NCBI GenBank assembly: GCA_964577145.1
Contig: CAZNXM010000006.1
Span: 1 to 64,000, forward strand
Direction of reading: 5' to 3'
DNA: 64,000 nt
Source of the DNA: MGIIa-K1 sp964577145
GTDB taxonomy: Archaea > Thermoplasmatota > Poseidoniia > Poseidoniales > Poseidoniaceae
Below are positions 17,113 through 25,133 of this stretch, piece after piece. Numbering within the stretch: the first letter of the stretch is position 1; each line of letters begins with the position of its first letter. The position numbers and the translations under genes are program-made. The notes under the pieces are model-generated. The model worked only from the letters and a program-made list of their open reading frames with translations, ran no database searches and was not told the origin of the DNA.

Positions 17113-18257
17113 AGGTCCTTGGTAATCTCGCGTCCGATGATCATGCGTTGAATTTGGCTTGAGCCCTCATAAATTTGCATAACCTTGGCTCCACGCATTA
17201 AGCGAGCGACCGGATATTCCTCAGAGTAGCCATATCCGCCGTAAACCTGTACGGCGTCGGTGGATACTTCCATTGCTGCATCGGCAGCGAAACGCTTTGC
17301 ATGCGCTGCGGATTCGGTGTTTTGAATCCCTGCATCGGCTTCGCATGCTGATTTCCAAGTAAGCATCCTAGATGCTTCGACTTTGGTCTTCATGTCTGCT
17401 AACATGAACTGTATAGCTTGATGGCGATGTAATGGTTTACCGAAAGTCTGGCGCTCATTCGAGTATTGTAATGAATGCTCGTAAGCAGCACGAGCAAGCC
17501 CGGTTGCATGAGCCGCAATATTTGGGCGGCTCATGTCAAATGCCTTCATTGCATTCATCCAACCACCTGATTCACTACCGCCGCAGAGGTTTTCTGCTGG
17601 AACTCTCATGTCATCAAAATTTAGAGAACGTGTATCTGAGCAACGTTGCCCCATATTGCTCTCCTTCTTGCCCAAAGTCAGACCGGGAGTATCTGCATCT
17701 ACAATGAACCCAGACATTCCTTTGTACCCGGCTTCGGGGTCGGTCTTAGCCAATATGAAGAACCAATCAGCATGACCGGCTCCTGTGATGAACATTTTCG
17801 AGCCGTTAATGATGTAATCATCACCATCCCGAATTGCTGTAGTTTTGCATGCGGCTACATCTGAGCCGGCCCCGGGCTCTGTAACTCCGTATGAAGCAAG
17901 TGCACCATTTTCGGCTACCATTCGCAAGTACTTCTCCTTCTGTTCATGAGTTGCCCCAGTAATCAGTGGAGCGCAAGCGAGAGAGGTCGCATATGCTGCT
18001 GTAGCAAATCCTGGGTCTCCCCATGCTAATTCTTCGTTAACGAGGACTTCCTCCATACTTCCTAGTCCAGGTCCACCGTATTCTTCACCGATGTGTAGAT
18101 TCAACAAACCCATCTCATGGGCTGCCTTGATTGCAGCAAGAGGGTATTCTGAATTCATATCCCAATGCTCAGCATTAGGCCTGACCTCATCAACTGCAAA
18201 CTCGTGCGCAAGTTCACGGAGCATCTCCTGCATCTCATCGAGCTGGAAGTCGACCAT
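17109..18257 (-). CDS. Acyl-CoA dehydrogenase
   Basis: 382 residues, the standard length. FAD-dependent oxidation of acyl-CoA to trans-2-enoyl-CoA in beta-oxidation or branched-chain amino-acid breakdown. Seen: YGVTEPGAGSDVAA (flavin/substrate loop), DWFFILAKTDPEAG, RQTFGKPLHRHQAIQFMLAD, and the catalytic base Glu364 in MQIYEGSSQIQRMIIGR, the position used by short- and medium-chain enzymes. The start ATG 18257 has GGGAG 4 nt upstream. It leads an operon with mocA and xdhC, which raises the possibility that the molybdenum enzyme acts on an acyl- or aroyl-CoA, but the shared transcript may only reflect gene packing. Electron transfer flavoprotein genes are not in the window. Confidence 0.94.
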   Translation of the reverse strand: MVDFQLDEMQEMLRELAHEFAVDEVRPNAEHWDMNSEYPLAAIKAAHEMGLLNLHIGEEYGGPGLGSMEEVLVNEELAWGDPGFATAAYATSLACAPLITGATHEQKEKYLRMVAENGALASYGVTEPGAGSDVAACKTTAIRDGDDYIINGSKMFITGAGHADWFFILAKTDPEAGYKGMSGFIVDADTPGLTLGKKESNMGQRCSDTRSLNFDDMRVPAENLCGGSESGGWMNAMKAFDMSRPNIAAHATGLARAAYEHSLQYSNERQTFGKPLHRHQAIQFMLADMKTKVEASRMLTWKSACEADAGIQNTESAAHAKRFAADAAMEVSTDAVQVYGGYGYSEEYPVARLMRGAKVMQIYEGSSQIQRMIIGREITKDL

Positions 18258-18308
18258 GGTACTCCCACAGGGCCGAGGGGCATAAGCAGTACTGTGAACA
18301 ATTGCAAA

Positions 18309-19496
18309 TCACAATGTAATGTAACCCTGACGATGTAATTCTATTAGAATAATATAAATTAGATAGAATGCCATCAAGATAAGGCCCTCATAACGTGAAA
18401 ATTTGTAACCACTCCACATCATTACTAAACAGATGAAGACGCCAAGCAGAGTTGCAGGAATAATGAGATTTGCCAACAGTGGAGTTGCTGCACTCGTCAT
18501 CGAAATTGGATTTGCCATTGCGGCTATTCCAATTGAAAGGAGTGGGTCGGTAATGTTTGAGCCAATAAGGGTGCCAATTGCAACACCTTGGCTCTTGCGT
18601 GCTGCAACCATCGCAACAGTAAGTTCAGGCAATGAAGTTCCAAGACCTGTTATTGTGGCGCCTACAATACTATGCGGAACATCGAGTTTGTAAGCAATAT
18701 CTGTGGCGTTACTGACAAATTCATTAGCCGCATAAATCGCCATTGTGAGACCGATTAATAACATGAAAAAATAGGCTGTACCAGACCAACTAATAGCACT
18801 AGATGAACTTACAGAATCCAACTCAAGTTCATCCTCTTTGATGCTTTCACGATCATTCAATAGCCACATAATGTAGACAATGTAAATCAAACATAGAATT
18901 GCTCCTTCTATTCGAGAAAGTCCGCCTCCTTCCCAAAGTAGTGCAGTTAATGTTAGAATAGACAATAACATCAACACACCATCTCGCCTGAGCCATGCTG
19001 GCCTTATTTCTAATGGCCGTAGAAATACGACAATACCGAGTACAAGTGTGATTTGTACCAATACAGAACCATAGATATTACCAATCGCTAGATTTGCCAA
19101 ATTCGGGTCAGCAGTTGACTTTATTGCAGAAGTTGTTGTGAATAATATCTCGGGTAATGATGTACCAATAGACACAATTGTTAGCCCAATAACTACCTCC
19201 GCAATTCCTGCTCTTCGCGCTAAACCCTTTGCACCCTCAATGAAGTAATTGGTAGAGGTAATCAGCAATGCTAGTGCAACAATAATCAAAAAAATCAGAA
19301 TGTAGATTTGCCCCCAATCATTGGAGTCTTTGAGGAAATCAATACTGGCTAATGAAATAAATAGAGTAAGAGTAATTGTCAATGCATTCCAATGAAGGTA
19401 GGAGCCCATACGATGAACGCTTTCCTCCCCACCCATGACCCTTCGGAAATGCAGGTCCTCTTTGATGCTTACCACTAATTTTTGCGAAAAGGTCAT
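18309..19496 (-). CDS. Sodium/calcium exchanger family membrane protein (CaCA, YrbG-like)
   Basis: 395 residues, about ten membrane helices in two inverted halves. The alpha-1 repeat is GLTIVSIGTSLPEILFTTTS and the alpha-2 repeat GATITGLGTSLPELTVAMVA followed by GTLIGSNITDPLLSIG. These G-(S/T)-S-x-P-E motifs bind Na+ and Ca2+ in the CaCA superfamily. An acidic loop (RESIKEDELELDS) separates the halves. The first ~37 residues are hydrophilic and may be over-called: ATG 19409 (MGSYLHWN) has GGGGAGG 14 nt upstream. If ATG 19496 is right, it starts only 24 nt from the divergent aquaporin ATG, with a palindrome exactly in the middle. It likely exports calcium from the cytosol using the sodium gradient of seawater. 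Confidence 0.92.
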   Translation of the reverse strand: MTFSQKLVVSIKEDLHFRRVMGGEESVHRMGSYLHWNALTITLTLFISLASIDFLKDSNDWGQIYILIFLIIVALALLITSTNYFIEGAKGLARRAGIAEVVIGLTIVSIGTSLPEILFTTTSAIKSTADPNLANLAIGNIYGSVLVQITLVLGIVVFLRPLEIRPAWLRRDGVLMLLSILTLTALLWEGGGLSRIEGAILCLIYIVYIMWLLNDRESIKEDELELDSVSSSSAISWSGTAYFFMLLIGLTMAIYAANEFVSNATDIAYKLDVPHSIVGATITGLGTSLPELTVAMVAARKSQGVAIGTLIGSNITDPLLSIGIAAMANPISMTSAATPLLANLIIPATLLGVFICLVMMWSGYKFSRYEGLILMAFYLIYIILIELHRQGYITL

Positions 19497-19500
19497 TGAT

Positions 19501-19516
19501 GGGCCCTAAGGGGCCC
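19501..19516. promoter_or_regulatory. Symmetric stem-loop between divergent exchanger and aquaporin genes
   Basis: GGGCCC-TAAG-GGGCCC. It is 4 nt from the minus-strand ATG (19496) and 4 nt from the plus-strand ATG (19521), so it serves as the immediate leader of both. GGGCCC is itself palindromic, so cruciform or protein binding is also possible. Confidence 0.6.
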
Positions 19517-19520
19517 ATTC

Positions 19521-20120
19521 ATGGACAAAAGGTATGCAGCAGAATTTGCTGGTACATTCTTTATGGTCCTATGTGGAACAGGAAGTATTGCTCTAGGATG
19601 GAGTCCATTTTTCGTTAGTTTTTCTTTTGGATTGGCAGTCACAATCGCGATTCTTGTATTCCAACCTATTTCTGGAGCACACATCAACCCCGCGGTCTCA
19701 ATCGCATTTGCTGCGAGGGGAAATCTCGAACAAAAAGCATTACCCGGATATATTATCGCACAAGTATTGGGCGGATTTTTTGCGGCACTAATCATCACTG
19801 AAGGTCCAACTACTCCTAGGGTCTCTATGCCAACTGCGTGGGGAATCGAAATTGCAATTACGTTGATTCTAATGTTCTCTATCTTAGTACTTGTAAGATC
19901 TAATGCCAGCCTGCGAGTACTTGCGATAGGAGTTGGTTTAACCGTTGCAATATTGGCATTCTTTTTTGGTGAATTCACTGGAGCTGGAATGAATCCCGCG
20001 CGGTCAATTGGCCCAAATATCGTTACTGGCACAGGAAATTTAATTCTATATTCCGTTGCACCAGTGCTTGGTGCAGTGCTTGCAAACTTTATCCCTGGGC
20101 CACTTGACGAAGAGCCTTGA
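19521..20120 (+). CDS. Aquaporin / MIP-family channel
   Basis: 199 residues, short for the family but with six predicted helices. Both NPA half-helices are present: SGAHINPAVSIAF (first) and TGAGMNPARSIGPNIVTG (second). The Arg after the second NPA belongs to the selectivity filter, and the small side chains near it fit a water channel or an AqpM-like archaeal channel more than a glycerol facilitator. Glycerol transport cannot be excluded, and a gpsA gene lies 13 kb away. The 3' end overlaps the convergent E1 dehydrogenase gene by 32 bp. Loops are very short, in keeping with a streamlined protein. Confidence 0.94.
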   Translation: MDKRYAAEFAGTFFMVLCGTGSIALGWSPFFVSFSFGLAVTIAILVFQPISGAHINPAVSIAFAARGNLEQKALPGYIIAQVLGGFFAALIITEGPTTPRVSMPTAWGIEIAITLILMFSILVLVRSNASLRVLAIGVGLTVAILAFFFGEFTGAGMNPARSIGPNIVTGTGNLILYSVAPVLGAVLANFIPGPLDEEP

Positions 20121-22674
20121 TGACATGTTCAGTTGAAGGAACTGTGTGGTCTTCGAGTGGCGGAGCGAATGGCACAGGAGTATCTAGGGCGCCGATAACA
20201 AGTGGTGCAGATTCAAGAGCATAGAATGCTTCTTCGATAATTCTACTCTGTATGGAATTTCCTAAGCCACCAAACCACTGACCTTCTTGTAGAACTACTA
20301 GCCTGCCAGTACGGACCACACTTTGAACACATGTTTCTGCATCGAAAGGAATCAAAGTTCGCAGGTCGATAATCTCAACTTCAATTCCCTCGGAAGATAA
20401 CTCATCAGCAGCCTGTAATGCGATGTGAACCATCGCCCCCCAAGTGACTAGAGTGACATCTTTGCCACCTCTTATGACTCCGGCCTTGCCAATTTTGAGA
20501 CGCTTACCTGCTGCAATCGCATCATTGACCGGTTGTGTATCTACATCCTGATTGATATTCATACCCCATCCGGTCTTACCTCCTCTTAATCCATACAATC
20601 CAATATGCTCGAGAAACATCACTGGGTCATCTAATTCAGCTGCTTCCCTCAGAAGGTCATACGCATCCTGAGGAGTGCCTGGAGCAAGTACAACCATTCC
20701 TGGGTCATTCGCATACCACGATTCGATCATGTTTGCATGGAATGGTCCACTTCGAGTCCTAGCACCTAATGGGCAACGGATAGTCAGTGGGACATTTGCC
20801 CCCCACCGCCATCGAAGCATTGCGGCATTATTGATTAGAGCATTATGAGCTAATGCTGCGAAACCGCCGAATTGAATTTCTGCCATCGGGCGTAATCCAG
20901 AGAGGGCAGCGCCTGTTGCTGAGTGGATAATTACCGCCTCGCAAAGAGGCATGTCAAGCAATTTGTCTTGGTGGCCATTTGCTTTGAGTGGAATATTCAT
21001 TCCAAAAGCGCCGGCGACCTCCATGTCTTCACCCATGAAGAAGGTCTTGTCGCCATAATGTGAAGCGATGTCACACATGGCTTGCTGGATCGCTCTAGCA
21101 TATGTCCAACCACCAGATTCAGCGTAAGTAAGTGAACACTCACCTACTGCTAAAGGTGATTCAGATTCCTCATTAACTGCTGAACCTCCCAAGCGTTCAA
21201 GATGCATTTCATGAGTGTCTGCATCGTGCAGAGAAGTAATACCGATTGTCACTGTTGTAGGGTCTGCCCATTCCATCTCCTCAACGGCTTCGCGTGCAGT
21301 TTCTATCAATTCTTTTTCCTCTATTTCCATCTGCTCTAATTCGGATTCATCGACGCCAAGTTCGAGGAGAAGGCGGCGATGTGTAGGAATCGGGTCCTTT
21401 GCCTCCCAATAAGAGAGCAGTTCACGGTCCACATATCCTGGTGGTGTTCCCGATGGTGCACCGAGATAAAGGTCGTCATGATGATGTGCATGTCCGCAAC
21501 CGCGCATAGTTTCTACATGAATTAGAGTTGGGCCTGAGCCTGAAAGTGAAAATTCTCTTGCAGTTGCAACTGATGCATGCCATGCTGCAGGGTCCGAACC
21601 ATCGATTGCCCATGATGGCATGCCCATTGCCACACCCTTATCCCCCCATAATTCTGCATTGGACTGGTGAGTTGTCGGAGTATCTAATGCAATCTGATTA
21701 TTTTGCAAAATATATCCAATTGGGAGGCCACGAGTTGCGGCAAAATTGATCGCTTCCCACCACTCACCAGAGGAGGAGGAGCCTTCGCCTATACATGCGA
21801 GATGAAATCGCTCCTCACCCTTTCTCATAGAGCCAAGTGCCATTCCAGTCATCGTGACCGAAGCAATAGGTAGAGGAGCGGTTGGGGGCAAAACGCCACG
21901 GTGAAAGCATCCAACGTGAAGATCTCTACCACCTGCGCCAGCGTGTCCACCATCCATAACTGACTCGGATTTGCCCATTTGGGCAGTGATAATATTTCGA
22001 GGACTGTCTCCCATCGCCATGCAAAGTCCCACATCACGAATCATTGGTGCTACATAGTCTCCAGAATACTCGGAATCTGGCTCATTTAGTGGCTGTCGCT
22101 CAAGAGCTGTGCCTGCTGCAACACACGCCTCTTGCCAAGTTGAACGGAAGCCCTTACCACCAAATCTACCACCGTCTGGTGTTTCCATTCCTTCGAAAAA
22201 TAACGCCTTCAGGTGCTCGTCTAGATTACGGGTACGTGTCATCATTCTCTGCCATTCAAGTCGTTGCTCAATTGTGACTGACATGTACTGTGCTAAACGA
22301 CGAAGACAAAGGTGTACATCAACGAGTAATCGACTCGCCCTACGGTCAAGGTGTGTCTTTGTATCTCTACGAGGAATGACCTCACTATGTTTGGATAGGC
22401 CTGTTGCATCAATACGGGCCGAAAGACCTCGCTTTAGTGCATCTAAAACTCTCTGGGTATGGATATGCCATGATTCACCATCGAATGAGGTTTCATCACG
22501 TATTACATGATCCCAAACCGCTGAAACCAATGGCAGATGGCCATCATGACGTTCAGAAATAAAACGCATCAATTCATCCTTTGCTGCATCTGCAGGGAGC
22601 AGGTTCTGGAATTCAAGAGGAGTGCCTCCAGACCATTCAGTTCCTCGAATCGTTGGCATCTGGCCTTGCGACAT
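20089..22674 (-). CDS. Fused E1 alpha-beta subunit of a 2-oxoacid dehydrogenase complex
   Basis: 861 residues combining what are usually two proteins. Residues ~145-480 are E1-alpha: ITAQMGKSESVMDGGHAG, then the thiamine diphosphate motif from G296-E-G to N325-N326 (LACIGEGSSSSGEWW, YILQNNQ). Canonical enzymes have GDG; here Glu replaces Asp. Residues ~515-861 are E1-beta: TYARAIQQAM, FFMGEDMEVAGAFG, EIQFGGFAALAHNALINNAA, and the VVLQEGQWFGGLGNSIQSRI end. The N-terminal ~140 residues are an extra helical region I do not recognise. It probably decarboxylates branched-chain 2-oxo acids or pyruvate and transfers the acyl group to a lipoyl E2. No E2 or E3 gene is nearby. The leader holds CCCC and GGGGATGAG that could pair. 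Confidence 0.92.
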   Translation of the reverse strand: MSQGQMPTIRGTEWSGGTPLEFQNLLPADAAKDELMRFISERHDGHLPLVSAVWDHVIRDETSFDGESWHIHTQRVLDALKRGLSARIDATGLSKHSEVIPRRDTKTHLDRRASRLLVDVHLCLRRLAQYMSVTIEQRLEWQRMMTRTRNLDEHLKALFFEGMETPDGGRFGGKGFRSTWQEACVAAGTALERQPLNEPDSEYSGDYVAPMIRDVGLCMAMGDSPRNIITAQMGKSESVMDGGHAGAGGRDLHVGCFHRGVLPPTAPLPIASVTMTGMALGSMRKGEERFHLACIGEGSSSSGEWWEAINFAATRGLPIGYILQNNQIALDTPTTHQSNAELWGDKGVAMGMPSWAIDGSDPAAWHASVATAREFSLSGSGPTLIHVETMRGCGHAHHHDDLYLGAPSGTPPGYVDRELLSYWEAKDPIPTHRRLLLELGVDESELEQMEIEEKELIETAREAVEEMEWADPTTVTIGITSLHDADTHEMHLERLGGSAVNEESESPLAVGECSLTYAESGGWTYARAIQQAMCDIASHYGDKTFFMGEDMEVAGAFGMNIPLKANGHQDKLLDMPLCEAVIIHSATGAALSGLRPMAEIQFGGFAALAHNALINNAAMLRWRWGANVPLTIRCPLGARTRSGPFHANMIESWYANDPGMVVLAPGTPQDAYDLLREAAELDDPVMFLEHIGLYGLRGGKTGWGMNINQDVDTQPVNDAIAAGKRLKIGKAGVIRGGKDVTLVTWGAMVHIALQAADELSSEGIEVEIIDLRTLIPFDAETCVQSVVRTGRLVVLQEGQWFGGLGNSIQSRIIEEAFYALESAPLVIGALDTPVPFAPPLEDHTVPSTEHVIKALRQVAQG

Positions 22675-22681
22675 GGTCTCA

Positions 22682-22705
22682 TCCCCTCATTTCTGCCGAA
22701 GGGGA
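22682..22705 (-). promoter_or_regulatory. Possible Shine-Dalgarno-masking stem upstream of the E1 gene
   Basis: TCCCC (22682-22686) can pair with GGGGA (22701-22705) across a 14-nt loop. On the minus strand the 3' arm GGGGA is the Shine-Dalgarno site 7 nt before ATG 22674. This is weaker than the compact hairpins because the loop is long. Confidence 0.35.
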
Positions 22706-22736
22706 GTATTCCTTCAAAGCATCGCATTTCCAATAA

Positions 22737-23993
22737 TTATTGCTCAGAAGCACGATTAGCCATCTCCGAAGCATAACAATCACTGAGCATTTCCTTATTG
22801 CGTAGCGTAATCAATAGCCCTATTGCCATCGGTACAGCAAGTATTCCTAATGCAAAAGCCCATGAGTTTGTGTAATCATAAACCGGTCCAATGATTAGTG
22901 GACCAATGATTGTACCTGCTGCCCATGCGGTTCCAAATGCACCGAATGCAAGTCCAGCACCACCCTCACCATATGCTTGTGATGTAGCTGTATCAACCAT
23001 TGGCAACATCGGTACTTGAGCCGCAGCAATCGCGAATTGGAACAAACCAAGAATGATGATAATATAGTAAGCAGCAATTACGGAATCTGTTACTTTCCAA
23101 GCGACAAGACCTGCTGAAATTAGTGAGATTGTAACGAGTGACCAGCCGAGAATCATGTACCTTACTGGGCCGTTTTTATCGACAAGTGTTCCCCATAGCC
23201 ATCCTCCTGCACCTTGAGCGAGAACCATGACAAGGAGTACCGCACCAATCCATCCCGAGTTCAATCCAAGGCTTTCACCAAGGAATAGAGGTACTCCGGC
23301 TTCAAGTGCGCCGGTTGCAAGAGTTGTCATCATCACGAGTAAGCCGATTCTAAATAGAACCGGATTATTGATGAAAACCGAAATTGGCACACCTCCTTGC
23401 ACAGGTTCGTCTCCTTTACCTAGTTCATTTGTTGTGACATAAATTAGTGGGATTACTCCTGCGGTTAAAACTGCCAATAGGATGAATGCAAGGTCTGGGT
23501 CGACCTCGTAGGCAAGTCCTCCAATTACTGGTCCAAGTAGTCCACCAATTGTTGCCATTGCAATCAATTTGCCAGACATCTCTCCAAAACGTGTTGGCCA
23601 AATTTGGCTTGCTGCAGCAAAGCCAGCGGTGAGAATCGCCGCCCCTGATGCTCCATGTATTAGCCTCGCCAATGCAAGTACATAGAATCCATCAATTGGT
23701 AACTTCATCGTGGCTACAAGATAGAGAAGGGCTGAGGCCGTTAGGAGAAATAGTGATGCAAGAATCGTTTTTCCTGCTCCAAACCTATCTGTAATACGTC
23801 CGGTTTTGGGACCAAAAAAGAACAAAGGTACTGCCCATAAAGAAACTAAGGCTGTTGCTTCAGTATTTGACAGTGCGAATTGTGCCTTCCATGAAGGCAA
23901 TATTGGAACGATGAAGGCATATCCAAGAAAATCTACAATAAATGCAGCAGCAAGTGCCCAAAACGCCCACTTCTGAACATTATCATCACTCAT
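22737..23993 (-). CDS. Major facilitator superfamily transporter
   Basis: 418 residues with about twelve predicted helices. The MFS loop 2-3 signature region reads FFFGPKTGRITDRFGAGKT. The second half carries a corresponding GGWLWGTLVDKNGPVRYM. The profile resembles the multidrug and sugar-exporter branches (TetA-like GALEAGVPLF, AQVPMLPMVD), but the substrate cannot be told from sequence. Its ATG overlaps the TGA of the response-regulator-like gene (ATGA), so it is translated with it and may be part of the response. A substrate-binding protein gene is absent, as expected for MFS. Confidence 0.92.
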   Translation of the reverse strand: MSDDNVQKWAFWALAAAFIVDFLGYAFIVPILPSWKAQFALSNTEATALVSLWAVPLFFFGPKTGRITDRFGAGKTILASLFLLTASALLYLVATMKLPIDGFYVLALARLIHGASGAAILTAGFAAASQIWPTRFGEMSGKLIAMATIGGLLGPVIGGLAYEVDPDLAFILLAVLTAGVIPLIYVTTNELGKGDEPVQGGVPISVFINNPVLFRIGLLVMMTTLATGALEAGVPLFLGESLGLNSGWIGAVLLVMVLAQGAGGWLWGTLVDKNGPVRYMILGWSLVTISLISAGLVAWKVTDSVIAAYYIIIILGLFQFAIAAAQVPMLPMVDTATSQAYGEGGAGLAFGAFGTAWAAGTIIGPLIIGPVYDYTNSWAFALGILAVPMAIGLLITLRNKEMLSDCYASEMANRASEQ

Positions 23994-25081
23994 TCCTCTT
24001 CCTCCACTTTTTCAGGAAGAGAAGATAAAACATCACCAAGCATCTCAGTAATATCTTCAATTCGTGTTAGTAGAGTAAGGTCTGTCACAGTTCCAGGTCG
24101 GCCCAAATCCCACATCAATTCGTGTGCGGTTTCGTTGACCAGTCTGGTGAATTCTAGAACTGCTGGGTCAATACGGGTTTTGTCTTCATCCTCAAGCAAA
24201 GCAATCTTATCAGGCACTTCGTCAAGAATTCCATCCATCATTTCCTCAATATCAGTTGCAATACCATCCGCTTGTGTTTGGAGGATTTTTTCCATTGAAG
24301 AGACGCTGCCTTCCCTCTTTGAAACACCTCCTCCTTCTCCAAGTGAACCTGTTTTTTTCATCGTAGGAATAAGGGCTCCAGCTAATTTTGTTGACTTGGC
24401 TTCTTTGGCTCCATCATCACTCTTCTCGACCTCGGCTGGAACTTCATCCATGTCGTTAACAATTGAATTCAGAGCCAATCTGAGCATATTAGAAACAAGA
24501 CTTGGATCTAAACTCTCTTCTACCTCAATACCTTCTTCTCCAAGTTGTCCAAGGATTTCATTTACGAAATCAACATTGATTTTCTCCGGGGTCACCAAGC
24601 CTTTGAGCATGGGTAAAGCCCACGACCCATCGCCCATTACCATCGAGACATCGAAGGTTCCACCACCTCCGGTTCCTGTCGCATCGCTAACATCTGCAGG
24701 TGGTTTGACGAATTGCTTCTTGGAATGCTTCTCAAGTTGCGCTAATAGTAAGTTCATGTCAACCGGTTTGGAAATTACTTCACTTATTCCCGCTCTTGCA
24801 GCACTTACAAGATATTCTTCTGTTGTTGTTCGAGAAAGAATCACAATCCTACATTTGAAAGCAAACTCCGGGTCGCTCATCAACCGTTGGCTTGCATCGA
24901 TAGCATCATCAGTGTTCCATTCGCCATCTATCAAGACAATTTCTGGCATTGTAGCAAGTGCTGTACCCTCTGCCTGCCGAAGCGTTCCGGCCCGTGTTAC
25001 ATCATAGCCTGCGCGCTCAAGAGTACTGGCGAGAAGACTGCGTCTTCCCTCATTCTCGTCGGCCACAATGAGCTTTGCCAC
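23990..25081 (-). CDS. Response-regulator receiver-domain protein with long helical C-terminus
   Basis: About 363 residues from GTG 25081 (reading MAKLIVADENEG); an upstream GTG at 25117 is possible but would place the hairpin inside the coding region. The receiver domain (~1-120) has acidic residues in VADENEGRR, a phosphoacceptor Asp in EIVLIDGEWN, Thr in ILSRTTTEEY and Lys in EVISKPVD. No DNA-binding, GGDEF or other output domain follows. The rest is mostly charged helices with a Gly-rich linker (TGTGGGGTFD), perhaps for protein contact or dimerisation. No histidine kinase is in the window. It is followed with ATGA overlap by an MFS transporter and preceded by the MoeB/ThiF gene. Confidence 0.85.
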   Translation of the reverse strand: MAKLIVADENEGRRSLLASTLERAGYDVTRAGTLRQAEGTALATMPEIVLIDGEWNTDDAIDASQRLMSDPEFAFKCRIVILSRTTTEEYLVSAARAGISEVISKPVDMNLLLAQLEKHSKKQFVKPPADVSDATGTGGGGTFDVSMVMGDGSWALPMLKGLVTPEKINVDFVNEILGQLGEEGIEVEESLDPSLVSNMLRLALNSIVNDMDEVPAEVEKSDDGAKEAKSTKLAGALIPTMKKTGSLGEGGGVSKREGSVSSMEKILQTQADGIATDIEEMMDGILDEVPDKIALLEDEDKTRIDPAVLEFTRLVNETAHELMWDLGRPGTVTDLTLLTRIEDITEMLGDVLSSLPEKVEEEE

Positions 25082-25086
25082 AAATG

Positions 25087-25105
25087 GGGGCTCTGTAAGA
25101 GCCCC
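25087..25105 (-). promoter_or_regulatory. Leader stem-loop upstream of the receiver-domain gene
   Basis: GGGGCTCT (25087-25094) pairs perfectly with AGAGCCCC (25098-25105) around a 3-nt loop: an 8-bp stem ending 5 nt before GTG 25081. Its position supports the downstream start choice, matching the spacing seen at 7613 and 19501. It lies 29 nt after the stop of the co-directional MoeB-like gene, so a 3' end role is also conceivable. Confidence 0.6.
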
Positions 25106-25133
25106 TTGAAGGTTCACCTACAAAGACTGCCTT

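Noticed and set aside
24135..25007. 290-codon open frame opposite the receiver-domain gene
   Set aside because: Serine-rich shadow translation of the antisense strand. The receiver-domain motifs and starts are on the minus strand.
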